From Isochrysis galbana (Eukaryota > Haptophyta > Isochrysidales > Isochrysidaceae): DNA of 64,000 nt. Made by a program: the position numbers and the translations under genes. The stretch is taken from positions 7,796,550 through 7,860,549 of the forward strand of contig CM030931.1 of the NCBI GenBank assembly GCA_018136815.1, given 5' to 3'. Shown here piece after piece: positions 41,969 to 53,700 of this stretch (the first letter of the stretch is position 1; each line of letters begins with the position of its first letter). The notes beneath the pieces are model-generated. The model ran no database searches, was not told the origin of the DNA, and saw only the letters and a program-made list of their open reading frames with translations.

Positions 41969-42406
41969 GGAATGGTGCCTCTCACCCCTATTTTATGCGG
42001 GAAATGCTCGAAATCATAGAATATTGACTATGCTCGTGCACGCATGTAGCATTGCAGCTATCCACGTCATGCTTACCCTCTCCCTCTGCTTACGCCTCCG
42101 TCTCTCTTCGTTCTTGAATCTCGTCGTCTCTCGTCGTTCTCGAATCTCGCCATCGTGGTATGTCTATCGCCCCGCGATGTTTGTGGAGTTGCACCTTGCG
42201 AAATCATAGCTTCAATTCAGATGACTTACGTGGTAGAAATAAATACCATACTTGCAAGTCATTAAAGTGACGCGTTGGCGTTGGAAGTTGGAAGTTGCCA
42301 CACCCACACGCAACCAAGCGAGTGTCGCCGCAACGGTTGCTTACGCCGCGGCTGCGGGGAGGCAAGAAATGCCCCGCCGCCTCACTTGTGGGGGGAAACG
42401 CTGCGA
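41969..42406. other. Intergenic stretch, nothing recognised
   Basis: 3' flank of the SET gene, up to the target duplication of the next element. No ORF or repeat recognised. Confidence 0.5.
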
Positions 42407-42422
42407 GCGATTAGAGCGATTA

Positions 42423-43204
42423 AAAACTTCATAATATTCTTACCGCACTCGCGGCGAATGGAACCACTACCTGCACACGTAGTATACTTTCTACACCCCC
42501 ACTCCCCCCGGCCCTTCCCCCCCCCCCGCCATCAGGCGGCTCCCCCCGTGCACTACGTAGGGGGATTGGGGTGAAGGGCTTAGATATGGTCCGGTGCCTG
42601 CGCCCCCCTCCGGTGATCCGTTCCCCCCTTCCCCCCTTCCTCCTATGCCTACCGGGCTGGCGGCGGCCTCAGACCCGACTTATCCTGTAAACAGGTGCGG
42701 GACTTACCTATTTTTCGGTGACGGTGAGCGGAGCTCTCGCTCGCGCTCACCCCCTTCTCCGCGCTTTCTCTCCCCTCTCGTGCGGCACGCGCAATGGCGC
42801 GCCTGCGACAGGCATGTAGCTGCCCCTGGCGACCTTTGGAGGCTCCTGGAGGCCAGCTCGGGGGCGGCAGAGGAGGTTGGGGTTGGGCCCTAGCCTCCCC
42901 TGCCTCTCCCTCGCTGGCGCTCCTGAGCCTCAGTCAGGGGTCCCCAATCTGCGACCTATCTGCCTGTTGAACAGGGGGGGTGGGGGGGTTGGAGCGGTGG
43001 GCTGGCCACGACAGGCCAGGACGCGCGAGGCAGGCAAGCCTGCCAGTGAGAGAGTGCCGGATCAGCGGGGCAGTCTGCTCTTGGCAAGCCATCAGGCATG
43101 CCAGGAGCATGGGTGGTTCCTCCCCCATGGCAGGGGAGGAGTGGAGAGAAGGGGGGGCTCGTAGCTCGTACCCCCCAATGGGCGAACTAAGTATAAAATT
43201 AGTT
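42423..43204. mobile_element. Family B full copy with 16-bp target duplication
   Basis: 782 bp flanked by GCGATTAGAGCGATTA at 42407-42422 and 43205-43220. Left end AAAACTTCATAATATTCTTACCG, right end AAGTATAAAATTAGTT. High similarity to 31952-32712 throughout. Non-coding. Confidence 0.85.
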
Positions 43205-43220
43205 GCGATTAGAGCGATTA

Positions 43221-43689
43221 GGCGGGGAGAGATCAAAGACGCAGAGCATAAGTTGCAGGGGTTTCACAAACGCTCAAAGTCCGGATCCCCATCCCTAAAA
43301 TAATTCACACGACAGCAAAAACAACGACGCTCCACACAACAACAACAATGTAAGCACACGCATACATTATACAATATCAATATTGACATTGAAGGTCGAT
43401 TCGCAGTGTTGGAGTACTATGGAGCTGAGCTATGACCTGCCCTTTGCAGCTATAGCAGCTACACCATACTCTCTCTCTTGCAACACAACTCCAAGAAAAA
43501 CAGGCGCGGACGCGGGCACTATACAAAAACTGATTCGTAGTGCTCAAGGAAATAATGGCTTCTGAGCGAGATCATCTGGACTAGCAAGTCGTCGCAAGAA
43601 AAGAGTTAACTAGGTGATGCTCTTGCGCACGGCTATGGCTCCACTTTGGATTGGTCAACACTCTATTGGCGCGACCACGTGCCAACACT
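43221..43689. other. Intergenic stretch, nothing recognised
   Basis: Lower-GC DNA, 3' flank of the C2HC gene. No gene, repeat or RNA recognised. Confidence 0.5.
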
Positions 43690-45543
43690 CTATATCGTTG
43701 ATCCTCCGGAGCTCTCCATACCATCAGATGACTGCAGTGTTGTGGAAACCGGCTCTAGTCTTGGCGCAGCAGAGGCTCGAGCACGTTCAAGGGCGGCAGC
43801 GGCCGCCTCTACTGCTTCCTTCTCTGCTGCGGCAGTAGCTGCGGCTTCAGCCGCCAAGTGCTTTGGCTTAGGCATGCGCGGGACCCGTGCATGCAACTCA
43901 CTACAGTGAGGGATGTGGCGTGCAGCGGCATCCTCGTTAAAACGACGATGGCAATGAGGGCACTCGACTCGTCGATCCGGATCACGTCGACAGACGATGG
44001 TTGACGACTCGCGCAAAGAGCCGGACAAGGAACTGAGTCCGGACCCGCCTCGGACAGATCCGTTGGGCTCACCGTCGCCATCGCCGAGCAGTGCCGGCTG
44101 CGCCTTGGGTTCACGTCGGCCGGCGCGCCGCGGTTCTGGCGCCCTTACCCAGGTGTCCCCACTGGCTGTTGTGGAGTCAGTCGCCACTGTATCCATCGAA
44201 TTACTCGAGAGATTGCTCATTCCGTCATATCGGCGGATGCCCGATCTCGCTGTGAGCGACGATGGCGCGCGGCTTCGTTGGCAAACCTCAACATGCCGAC
44301 CGAGTCTCGCCTTTGCAAAGGCACGAGAGCAATGCGGGCAAGACTCGAATTCCACTTGCACCACCTCATCATCTGTGGGCAAGGCCACGGCCGCATTGAT
44401 GGGTTTCTCGTCGCGTAAGTTGGCTGCTGCCTGCCGCCGAAGATGATCGTCGCCATGCGTGCCCTCCTCCGCCGATTGCCCTACCGACGCTGCCTCTGGC
44501 CTACTTCTGAGTTCATCTTTATCACGTCGCCTCGAGGGCGCCGGCGGCAGCGTAGGTACGCTGTCGTCGTCTTGATCCAGCCAAATCGGACGATTCTGTG
44601 TCCATACGTGCCGTTGACTCGGCTCCGCCGATGCACCGATGGCACGCGGTTTTGGTGATGTCAGGGACATTGCCACTGGACCATCCGACCCGAGCAAGAT
44701 TGGTGCGCGCCGCCCTACCGCAGGTGACCCTGCTGCGCTCGCGGACTGCTGGTCCAACCTCAAGGTGCCTAGTGATGCTCCAATATTCGAGGAAAACCGA
44801 GTAGGTGTGGCTGTTCGCAGATCCAGCCCCTCCGGTTGTGCACGTGTCATGGCATCCCCGTCCACACCTTCATTACGTTGCAGGCCGTAGGGATGCCGGT
44901 TGCTCATAGATACTTTCCTCAGATTGTTGTCGCCATTAGCTTGATATCCTGTCAACCCTGTAGCGTGATCAACCGCAGGCCTGTCCTTGCCGCGCGGTCG
45001 CAGCCCACCGGACTGCGCCCCAGGCGGCGCCACCTCTCGCCTCTCCTCTAGCCAGGACGGGCGCTTCCCTACCGAGGTGGACCGCCGCGTCGCATCGCCC
45101 CTGTAGTGGGGCGGGCTCATGATCGATGGCGCGCCATCATTTGACTCAAGCCAGACAGGAATTGATCGCACTCCAGCTGCACCGCCAGCCGCACTTACGT
45201 CGACTTGACGAATGGAAGACAGGCTGCTTTGCGAGCCCAAACCGGGCGCCGAGAATTTCGGAGGCGTGCGCGTCGAGCCTCGGGAGCGCTTGCCGTCAGG
45301 ATAGACCGAGGAGCGCTCTGCGGCCGGCTGGCCAGGCAATTCGCCACGCGGCGCGGGCTGTAGCTGCTGCGGATTCTCGCTCCTTTGCGGTGGATGGCCT
45401 ACATGCCGCGCGCGCCTCCCATGCTGCGCAGGAGTGCTGGATGGAGTGGAGAGCAGCTCCGAGTGAGGAAGGGATGCAATCGCTGCGCTCAGTGTGATCT
45501 GGTCGAATGGGCTGTTCGGAAGGCGCAGCACAGCCGAGTCCAT
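43690..45543 (-). CDS. Protein with two C2HC zinc fingers (ZC2HC1-like)
   Basis: 617 residues in one frame from the ATG at 45543 (MDSAVLRLPN). Mostly disordered, Ser/Pro/Arg-rich for the first ~390 residues, with repeated short motifs of the type S-IPVWLES, RPSWLEER and RPIWLDQD about 100-150 residues apart. Two fingers follow: CPHCSRAFAKARLGRHVEVC (~397) and CPHCHRRFNEDAAARHIPHC (~525), both C-x2-C-x12-H-x3-C, as in ZC2HC1/FAM164. A Met/Ala/Glu-rich helix (~550-600) ends the protein. Related proteins occur in ciliated cells and sperm; its function here is unknown. The reverse-strand upstream region was hit by the Copia element at 45780, about 240 bp from the start codon. Confidence 0.75.
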   Translation of the reverse strand: MDSAVLRLPNSPFDQITLSAAIASLPHSELLSTPSSTPAQHGRRARHVGHPPQRSENPQQLQPAPRGELPGQPAAERSSVYPDGKRSRGSTRTPPKFSAPGLGSQSSLSSIRQVDVSAAGGAAGVRSIPVWLESNDGAPSIMSPPHYRGDATRRSTSVGKRPSWLEERREVAPPGAQSGGLRPRGKDRPAVDHATGLTGYQANGDNNLRKVSMSNRHPYGLQRNEGVDGDAMTRAQPEGLDLRTATPTRFSSNIGASLGTLRLDQQSASAAGSPAVGRRAPILLGSDGPVAMSLTSPKPRAIGASAEPSQRHVWTQNRPIWLDQDDDSVPTLPPAPSRRRDKDELRSRPEAASVGQSAEEGTHGDDHLRRQAAANLRDEKPINAAVALPTDDEVVQVEFESCPHCSRAFAKARLGRHVEVCQRSRAPSSLTARSGIRRYDGMSNLSSNSMDTVATDSTTASGDTWVRAPEPRRAGRREPKAQPALLGDGDGEPNGSVRGGSGLSSLSGSLRESSTIVCRRDPDRRVECPHCHRRFNEDAAARHIPHCSELHARVPRMPKPKHLAAEAAATAAAEKEAVEAAAAALERARASAAPRLEPVSTTLQSSDGMESSGGSTI

Positions 45544-45779
45544 CTCAGCTCTCTCTACCCCCCCCCCCGCTCTTCCTCCCCCCTCCCCCCCTGCTCTTCC
45601 TCCCTCCCTTCTCTATCTCGTTCCAGACCTACACGTACGCAGGAGCAGTCAGTCTCCTCGCCCGCGTGAGAGGCCGCGAGCGAGAGGACGCCGAGAGAGA
45701 GGCCGCCTGCCTCCCACCACCAGTGGCCCTCCGCGTGTGGAGAGAGTAACTGGAGAAGGATTGAGAAAGAGAGGAGAAG
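45544..45779 (-). promoter_or_regulatory. Upstream region of the C2HC gene
   Basis: Starts with a CT-rich tract on the + strand (45550-45625), GA-rich in gene sense, as before other genes here. The Copia element lies immediately upstream and may separate the gene from distal promoter elements. Confidence 0.4.
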
Positions 45780-45956
45780 TGTTTGGCCCAGCCTATATTG
45801 GGCCCAGTGACTGTGAGAAGAGCGGTGTAGATCAGAGTAACCATTGGAGGCTAGCTAGCGAAACGAGTCGGTGACGAGTGACAATACCACGTTGCCACAC
45901 CGTACTCCGGAGCCGGAGGAGTAGAACCACTCCTACAAAACAACTCAGGCTAGACA
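45780..45956 (-). repeat. 3' LTR of the Copia element
   Basis: 177 bp, identical by eye to 51292-51468. Confidence 0.93.
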
Positions 45957-48900
45957 CTCCCCCACAGCGATATTCGATATCGCTGCACAAACTCAAACTT
46001 TTTCATTGAGAAGGGAAGAACGGTGACGGAGGAAGGTGTTCTTGTCAAGGCATTTAGTAAAAATGTCGGCGGTCATCATCGAAGTAGATATCCAGTGTGG
46101 GACAGAGATGTGATGGAGAAATTGTTCTCGAGCATATAGCAGCCAGCGAACATAGTGGCGAGTACGAGCCGTTACTCCGGGGTTCTTGATCGAGTCACGA
46201 GTCGCTGAGTTGTCAGTGAAGATGCGGATTGGAAGTTGCTGGGGGTTGTCAAGAAATTCAAACAGATGGAGAGTAAATTGAAGGTTCCGAGCGGCTAGCG
46301 CATATACAGCGGTTTCAGCTTCAGCAGATGATTGGGCGACTAGCTTGAGTTTCTTGGATTGGTATGAAATCGATGCTCCCCCATACTTGATGGTGTAGCC
46401 GGCAAAGGGTTTGGCTAAAGAGCCCCAAGATGAGTCAGCATATACTTCCAGAGTCCCTTTTGATCCTTCGTAGGTGAGTCCAAGGTTTTTGGTATGATGA
46501 AGATAGCTGACAACACTGAGGGCGGCGTCATAATTTTGGGGAGACGGGTCCTGCATAAACTGGCAAAGGAAAGAGACATGAAACGAGATGTCTGGGCGAG
46601 TGATGGTTACCCATAACAGCGAACCCATAAGTTGCAGGTAGGACTTAGATCGCATACGAGACCTGTCGACGTCTGAGTTAGCTCCCGATAGCTTGTGAAA
46701 TTCTTCAATTCGCGACTGACATATGGGAGTGGTGAATGATTTGCTTGTGCGTTCGCTTAGGAAATTGGTAGCTACCTCTTCAATGTATTTGGTTTGGCAT
46801 AGAGTTATCTCACGGACCGACCGATGACGGGTGATTTCAAAGCCAAGGAATCGAGAAGGCTCACCAATGATGCTTACATTAAACCTTTTGGAGTATTGAC
46901 AGATAAATTCGTCGACTAATCCTCGGCGCCCCTTGGGAAATCTGACCAGCATGTTGTCAACATACAAGGCTAAGTAGATAGTGGAGCCATCTTCGTTCTG
47001 ACGCTTGAAGAAATTAGGTTCAACAACAGATTGTTGGAAGCCAATTTTGGTGAGAGTAGCCGTATTGGTGATCATGTATTGGTAGCCAGCTTGTTTCGTG
47101 CCCTCAAGCGGCGCAAGTAACAAGCATGCAGCATAATTCGGGTCCTCAAATCCGGTTGGTTGGACTATGTAGAGCGGGTTTCCATCCATATCAGCTGACG
47201 AGAACGCCTTCACGGTGTCTATTTCCAAAAGATCGTCATCTGCTTCATTGGTGAGAGCTAAGAAGATCCTAGAACTCTCATGTCGCAGTGTCCCGCAGAA
47301 GGTTTCGGTGAAGTCGACCCCTGGCACCTGGCTGTAGCCACATGCAACCCATCTGGCCTTGAAGCGCTCAACAGAGCCGTCCGGGTTGTACTTGACCTTG
47401 TACACCCACTTACCTTTCATTGGTTTGCGTCCAGCAGGGATCTCTTCTGCCTTGACCAGTTTCCAGGCCCTGTTGGTCTCATACTTCCCGGTGACATCCT
47501 CCTGCATCGCCTCACGCCATTTCTCTGCATAAACTGGGTCGCTGACGGCCTCCTTGAACGACCGGGGCTCTGGGATGGGTCCAGTAGGAGTTGCTGCCAT
47601 GAGTGCCTGTGCAATTTCTGGAGACACAGACATGGATGACTCCCCCACGACCGAAGCGGTCGCAGATGACGAGGTGGCAGCAGCGAGAGGGTCGGTGCCG
47701 GCGGGGATGACGGCCGAGGATGGCAGGAGCGGCGGCGGGGCTCGTTCGAGTGCGGAGAGTCGGCGTGATGGGGTGGGGAGGGAGGCACCATCGGTGGCGC
47801 GACGGACGAGGGGGGGGGGCATTGCGGGCGAAGAACGGCGGGAGACTTCAGCGAAGGACGTGAAAGAAGATTCCTGAAAGCATACGTCAACGGCAGTGGT
47901 TATTCTACGAAGCGAGGGTATATATACGAAGAAACCACGACGACGAGCGTCCCAGCCGAGATGTACTGCGGGGAAGCGCCGAGGAGCAAGCTTGGGAACA
48001 GGGTCTGCAACATGTACGAAGCAATCGCAAAGCATTACGCGAAAACGAGTCAGCGGAGTGGGAGGGCGTCGGGGGTCTGCTCTGCCCCACGGAACTTCGG
48101 GCGGAGAGAATGCATAGGATGGGAGAGAATTCGAGATAGCAACCGCCTGTGACATGAGAAAAGGCCACAAGGTGGTGAAGAAAACATCGTGACCCGCATG
48201 CGCCAACATGACGCGCATGCTGCGGAGCAATACCCCCCAGCCTCTCTCCGCGATTCCATTGGTCTGTGGGGAGTCTGCAATAGAAAAGGAACGACGAATG
48301 CCGAGCTCCGAGCAGAAAGCGTCGATTGATGACGCAGTGAATTCGGTGCCATTATCCGTGTGCCATTGATCAACAACGCCCGGTATGGACGTTTTAGTTA
48401 GAAGATAGGCGTGGTCCCCGACATACGTCTGAGCTGCAAGGAGGACATCGGAAGAAGATTTGTGCTTCAGGAAGTAAACAGCCGCGAGCCGTGAGTACAT
48501 GTCAATGAAGATGATAGCAAAACGAAGTCCAGACGGCGAGGGAGGGAAAGGCCCGCATGTATCAGATACAACTTTCTCGCCGAAATGTTTGTATTGTTGT
48601 GTATTGGGCGGGATTCTTTTGTGCGGCGAGCGGCGTTGGTTTTCAAAGCATGCTTTACAATCTAACTTCTGGGTTGAAGCGTGGGCATTGGAGACTCCTC
48701 TCGAGAGCATGGCAGAACGAATTCGGTGAACGTTGAAATGGCCGAGCCTAGCATGCCACAAGTATGGAGACGGCGGCTCGTCATTAGTATCTGCGATGGC
48801 GGCCAGAGCAGTGTCGAAATTGAGAATGTAGTGATGGCCTGAAGCAGCCATAGAGGCCAATTCCCCACCGGGTAATTGGAGATGGCACTCTTGGTTTAGA

Positions 48901-51291
48901 AATGTGGAGATGTTATCGTTCTCATACCCAGCTCGACAGCTGAAGAGCCTAGCCGCCAGGCCAGGGACAACCCTGACCCCGGTGAGGCGGACGGGGACAC
49001 GCCTATGGACATAGGCACCGTCCGCGAGACGAAGGCGCGTATCAACAACGATTGTCATGTCGCCAATTTTGGAGATGGGTAGGCGGCGTCCGTCGCCAAT
49101 AACTATGAAGGTGCCCGGGTTGTCATCAGTGACACGGTCTAGTTCGGTCTCATCGGCAATACAGTGTTTCGTGGCCCCACAATCAACTATGAAGGATAGC
49201 TGCCGGGCGTTGGCTGAGTGTGAGAGCAGCGCGGTGTCGAGGCCGGCCGTACACGGATATGCATTCTGAAACCAAGCTAACATTCGCCGAAGGAGAGCCC
49301 AGATGTTATGTAAACAGCCTCGCAAACAATAACAATAAAGCGATGAGGATGAGGGTTCGATTCCGTCTCCGGGCGGGTATGAAACTGATAGATTCGAGGT
49401 CTGAACAGCAAAGGCGGTGTCGTCAATAATGTCACTCCATTCATCCCCAGCGGCCAAGTGGACGGCGTCGGAAGGCGCGTTGGTAGTATTAGTATTAGAA
49501 TCATTCGCCTCAGTGGCATCAGATAACACGTAGGCCGAGTTTCCTCGGCCTCGCCCTTGCTTTGTGTGTTGTGAATTGTTACCTTTGCCCCTTCCTCGAC
49601 TCGCTTTTGCCCGTGTGGCGGTATGGGACTGCAGGGCGGCTATCCAATCGTGGATAGTGACGGAGTGATCAGCCGGAGTTGGACACACGTTCGCCTGATG
49701 CCCAGAACCTTGACAGCGATAGCACCTAGCCGCCTTTAGTGCCTGGCTAGACGTCAGGATGGCCCTTTGTGGCGGAGGTTCCGACTTCGCCACTAGTGCC
49801 GTTTCTTTCGAGTATGAGGCATCGGGACGGACACCACCACCTGTCGCCCGCCTGCCTCCTTCCTTCGGAATTGATATGGCTCCTTGATTGAATTTGATCT
49901 TCCATAGAGGTTGTAAATCAGCTTTGAGTTTGAGCGCATCCCTCTCGTTGTTAGACCAATACTTGCGCTGAGAGGGAGGAGCAGCTATCTCTTCTTGACA
50001 TTTGTGAGCCAAAGACTCAGATATGTCCGGTGTGATGCAAGAGAGAACTTTGATGACTAGTTGATCGTTCGATTTTTGTTTATTTGAGGGCCTTTTCGCA
50101 TTGAGACTATGAAGATGCGCGATAAGGTTGGTAATGGAGTGTTCATTAATACCGATCATGAGGAGGGAGACTGAGTCCCACTCAACATCATGCTCCATTA
50201 ATGTGAGGTCGTCGACATCTTGATGACATTGCTGATAGAGGATCCTATACGCTTTAGCCCCATCATGAGGAGCCTGGGACGTTAGCATCTCGCGTATGTT
50301 AGAGTTAGAGATGTGCTCCATAAGGTAGGAGAACAAGATCCTCTTCCTTTTAATGTGGTCATTGAGTTGCTGCCTTGCTGCCGTCCTAACCGACCCATCA
50401 GCATTGTGAAATTGAAACATTGGCAGTCCACCGAAGATCGCTCGGTCAGCGCTAGGGTCCTGTTCAATATAGCCCCCAACGTCAAGTCCCAACATACAGG
50501 TCGTGAGGTCCGCATCACCAATGTAGTCTCGTGAGAACGCGTTGCCAAAGTCGCGGCAGAAGAGCTCAAAAGGACGGCCAGGAGTGCCGTCGAATGGTCG
50601 ACAACGAAACTTGCGGGAGTCATAGTCATCCAAGTTAGACTCTCCCATCATAAATGCACAATCAACTTGGGAATCAATTTCAATATCGGGTTGTTGTATT
50701 TGTTGTTGATGTTGACGCGTCGGGTCCGGCGAGGAGTATGGGGTTGCATTCGGCGCCGAGTTGTGCTCATGGGGAGGCATCATAGCCTCAGCAGGTCGAT
50801 GAGGTATGAAAAAATTGAGAGATGGGTTTAGCGAATTCGTCCAGCTGCCACAACCCAATGGAAGCTGCAGCAAAATAAATGACGTGCGAAGGTGAGACTC
50901 GACCCACACTCCTTCGGCGGTAAGCGTACATTTCAGGGAGACCGACCAGTAGGCCGCCGTAGACGAGTTCTCCGCAGTGCCATCACAAAAGCTTTCATAC
51001 TGTGGGAAAAGCTGCAATTGGTCACCGTCAACCAGAGATGGTTTTGGAAAGGTCTTGAGGCTCAGTGCGTCGGAGAATTCGTAGTGTTGACCGTGCGAGG
51101 GTTGTGACAGTGCTTGTTGGATCCATTCCTGGATCTGAGAGCTAACATCCGCTCCCTTGAGCTGGATTTGGGGGTTGAACAAACCTTTGGAGGTGAAAAG
51201 GTGTTCGGTTTCTGGGATTGGTCCAACCTTGTGTTGGGTGAAGAGACCTGGGGTGCGCGCGCTCAATCGCGCCCTCTCGGCGGGGGTACCA

Positions 51292-51468
51292 TGTTTGGCC
51301 CAGCCTATATTGGGCCCAGTGACTGTGAGAAGAGCGGTGTAGATCAGAGTAACCATTGGAGGCTAGCTAGCGAAACGAGTCGGTGACGAGTGACAATACC
51401 ACGTTGCCACACCGTACTCCGGAGCCGGAGGAGTAGAACCACTCCTACAAAACAACTCAGGCTAGACA
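51292..51468 (-). repeat. 5' LTR of the Copia element
   Basis: 177 bp; on the inner side it adjoins the primer-binding site. Confidence 0.93.
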
Positions 51469-51473
51469 AGAAG

Positions 51474-52388
51474 AAGAACGATGGAAGCCAAGACACACAC
51501 CGAATCCAAGAAGAAGGATAACCATACGAAAGGAGAGAAAGATACGATCAGAGACATTCGTCCGAATCGAAGGTGTCCCCCGGCCGTTTGAAGATCTTTT
51601 TCAGCAGGAGAGTTCTCCCACTCTAAAGTACTCCCTGAGAGAGAGAGAGAGAGAGGTGGAAGCACCCCCGCGGTCCCAGGCGGAACGAACCCACCACCGG
51701 ACAGCAGAGAGAGCAGAGAGAGAACGGCAACAGCAACGTCGGAACGAGCACGAATAATAGGAAGACGCTCTATTATTATGGTTAGGAGTACAAGTATTCT
51801 GCTTGTGAAGAGGCTTTGGTTGTTTGTTTCGTCGTGCGTGCAGCTCGGCGCGGCGCGGCCGGCACGCTATTGAAATATGGTTCATTCTATGACCGAGGGA
51901 CTGAGGGACTCGAGTAGCACGAGCTGGCCTGATCGCCCAACACAACCTCAATGCAGGCGCGCTGGCGCTAGCGGAGCTTTTTGGTTCATCCAGTTCGAAT
52001 GGGGGACACACCAAGCATCAATTTTTTCAAGTTTAAATGGCAATTGGCGATGCGCGATGTGCGATGCCACGATGCCACCCAAGCCGCAAACCGCCATAAT
52101 CCACAATATAATAAAATAACTGAGTAGTAGTGCCGCTACTGCTACTGCCACTAGCCATGCACCAACACGCCAAACGCCAAGCTACGACACACATTACCGC
52201 ATTAATATTAATATGAGTAGTAAGACCTAAGACCCAAGGTGTGAACGGGCGTTGTTGTGAACCCCCACAGAAAAGAGGGAGTGGTGATTTGATGATGATT
52301 GAAGGAGGATGGCCTCTCTTAACTGTATGATGTGTGGGTTTGTAGAACTAATTATACCTCATACTCATACTCATACATACCTCTCTGG
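51474..52388. other. Intergenic stretch
   Basis: Unassigned. It contains a diverged family D relative near 52109-52190 (AAAATAACTGAG and a CTACTGCCACTAGCC piece). No supported gene. Confidence 0.5.
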
Positions 52389-52396
52389 CTCTCTAG

Positions 52397-52926
52397 CCTA
52401 GATGTTAAACACGGTGGGTCAGGTCTAGAAACACACCAAAAACAGCTGTTTTTGGCTTTTTTGGAAACACGGTGAAACACAGTACCGAAAACAGCGGGTC
52501 ATATACATATATAGTGTATTATACATATATATTTATATCCATCTCCCGTAGCCCGTAGGCTCACAGCTCACAGCTACCGGTAGTTCCTGTGGGAGTGTAT
52601 AATTGTAATTGTAACTGTCAAGCATGATTGTGATTGTGATTGATGATTGATTGTCTTGCATCCAACTAGGTGGTAGTGGTAGGTGGTAGGTGGTGGTAGC
52701 AAGTGGTGTAGTGGTGCAGGTGGCAGGTGGGAGGCCAGGCAATCAGGTGGCGGGATTGATTATGCTATGGCTATGGCCTCGCTCGCACGCTCACTCACCG
52801 CGCGCGCGCAGCGCGCAACCCTCTCTCTGCCCTCTGTTCCGGACATGGGGGTCTCCTAGAAACACGGTGAAAAACACTGTTTTTGACTTCCGTAGAAACA
52901 CACTGTTCCTGTGTTTAACATCTAGG
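52397..52926. mobile_element. Non-autonomous hAT-like DNA transposon
   Basis: 530 bp with perfect 16-bp inverted termini CCTAGATGTTAAACAC, flanked by an 8-bp duplication CTCTCTAG at 52389-52396 and 52927-52934. AT-rich interior, no transposase. Sub-terminal GAAACAC motifs recur near both ends. Confidence 0.8.
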
Positions 52927-52948
52927 CTCTCTAGGGCCAAGTAAAAGC

Positions 52949-53030
52949 TTAGGGCGGTCAAACACGGCTTTTCAAGTACTAATATTGGGGGGGGGTCGAC
53001 ATTTTTGACTGTGAGTGGAAAGCCCCGGCG
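52949..53030 (-). repeat. Repeat family C copy, reverse orientation
   Basis: TAGGGCGGTCAAACA at the left, then a G tract and ACATTTTTGAC, the reverse complement of the 38772-38866 layout. Confidence 0.6.
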
Positions 53031-53700
53031 AAAGCGGCTCGGAGGGTCTCCCCGCCTTTTCGTTTTCAGAATCCTCGTCCGAAAAGACGGTGCGAAGTCC
53101 CGTCGGACCCCCCCCCCTTGCACACGCTCTGGCGGCTCACACGAGCCGAACTGGACGTCGCTCCCACTGAGAGATGTGTTTCTTTCACTTAAAAGGTTCC
53201 TAGACATATATTAAATTAGGGGTCCGATGCCCCATATTGCCTATAAAGCAAATTTCAAACCCTGGTGCCCCAGCGATGACGTCCGCGCATGCACATGCGC
53301 ACCACACACGGCTCGCACACGGCCGATTCGGCCGTCAGAGGATGCTCCTTGACGGTCCCGACCCTCGCCCCGCAGGATTCGCTCTGGCTCGCGACTGACG
53401 AGGAGCTGGAACACAAGGACGCCATGGCGCTCGACCCTGCTCGCTGGTCGACAAAAGTTTGTTGGCCGCTGGCTGGACAGGTGCGCTGCCGATCGCGCCC
53501 GCTCTGGCGCAGGTCGACCGAGCCCGTACCTACAATGCCTTTGCCGCCCCAAACGGCAGGTTCCCGACTCGTCTTTCGACTCTGTGAGGCAGGGAGAACA
53601 CTTGCCGCCAATGCTCAACCAGAGCATCGGCGGCAGGTGTTCTCTCTATGTTTTCGTCGGCTCGTCGGCTTTTCACGTGCATCATAGGGCTGGTAGTGTG
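53031..53700. other. Intergenic stretch with a long hairpin
   Basis: No gene recognised. The notable item is the inverted repeat at 53594-53644, listed separately. Confidence 0.5.
53594..53644. repeat. Near-perfect 23-bp hairpin
   Basis: GAGAACACTTGCCGCCAATG (continuing CTC) pairs with GAGCATCGGCGGCAGGTGTT (continuing CTC) across a 5-base loop, with two non-Watson-Crick positions. It could be a small-RNA precursor or a relic of a palindromic insertion. Confidence 0.7.

Larger units (their letters stand above)
45780..51468 (-). mobile_element. Copia-type LTR retrotransposon, looks whole and young
   Basis: 5,689 bp on the reverse strand, flanked by a 5-bp duplication AGAAG (45775-45779 and 51469-51473). 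LTRs of 177 bp at both ends, TG...CA, appear identical. A primer-binding site TGGTACCCCCGCCGAGAGG adjoins the 5' LTR and a purine tract (GTGGGGGAG in sense) adjoins the 3' LTR. One long gag-pol frame occupies 45993-51356 with a likely initiator near 50783. Parts in order: gag with a CCHC knuckle, protease, GAG-pre-integrase HHCC, integrase core, reverse transcriptase, RNase H; the protease-integrase-RT order defines Copia. Insertion is probably recent. Confidence 0.95.

Noticed and set aside
49340-49365. tRNA B-box-like GGTTCGATTCC
   Set aside because: No A box or acceptor stem fits around it, and it lies within the coding part of the Copia element.
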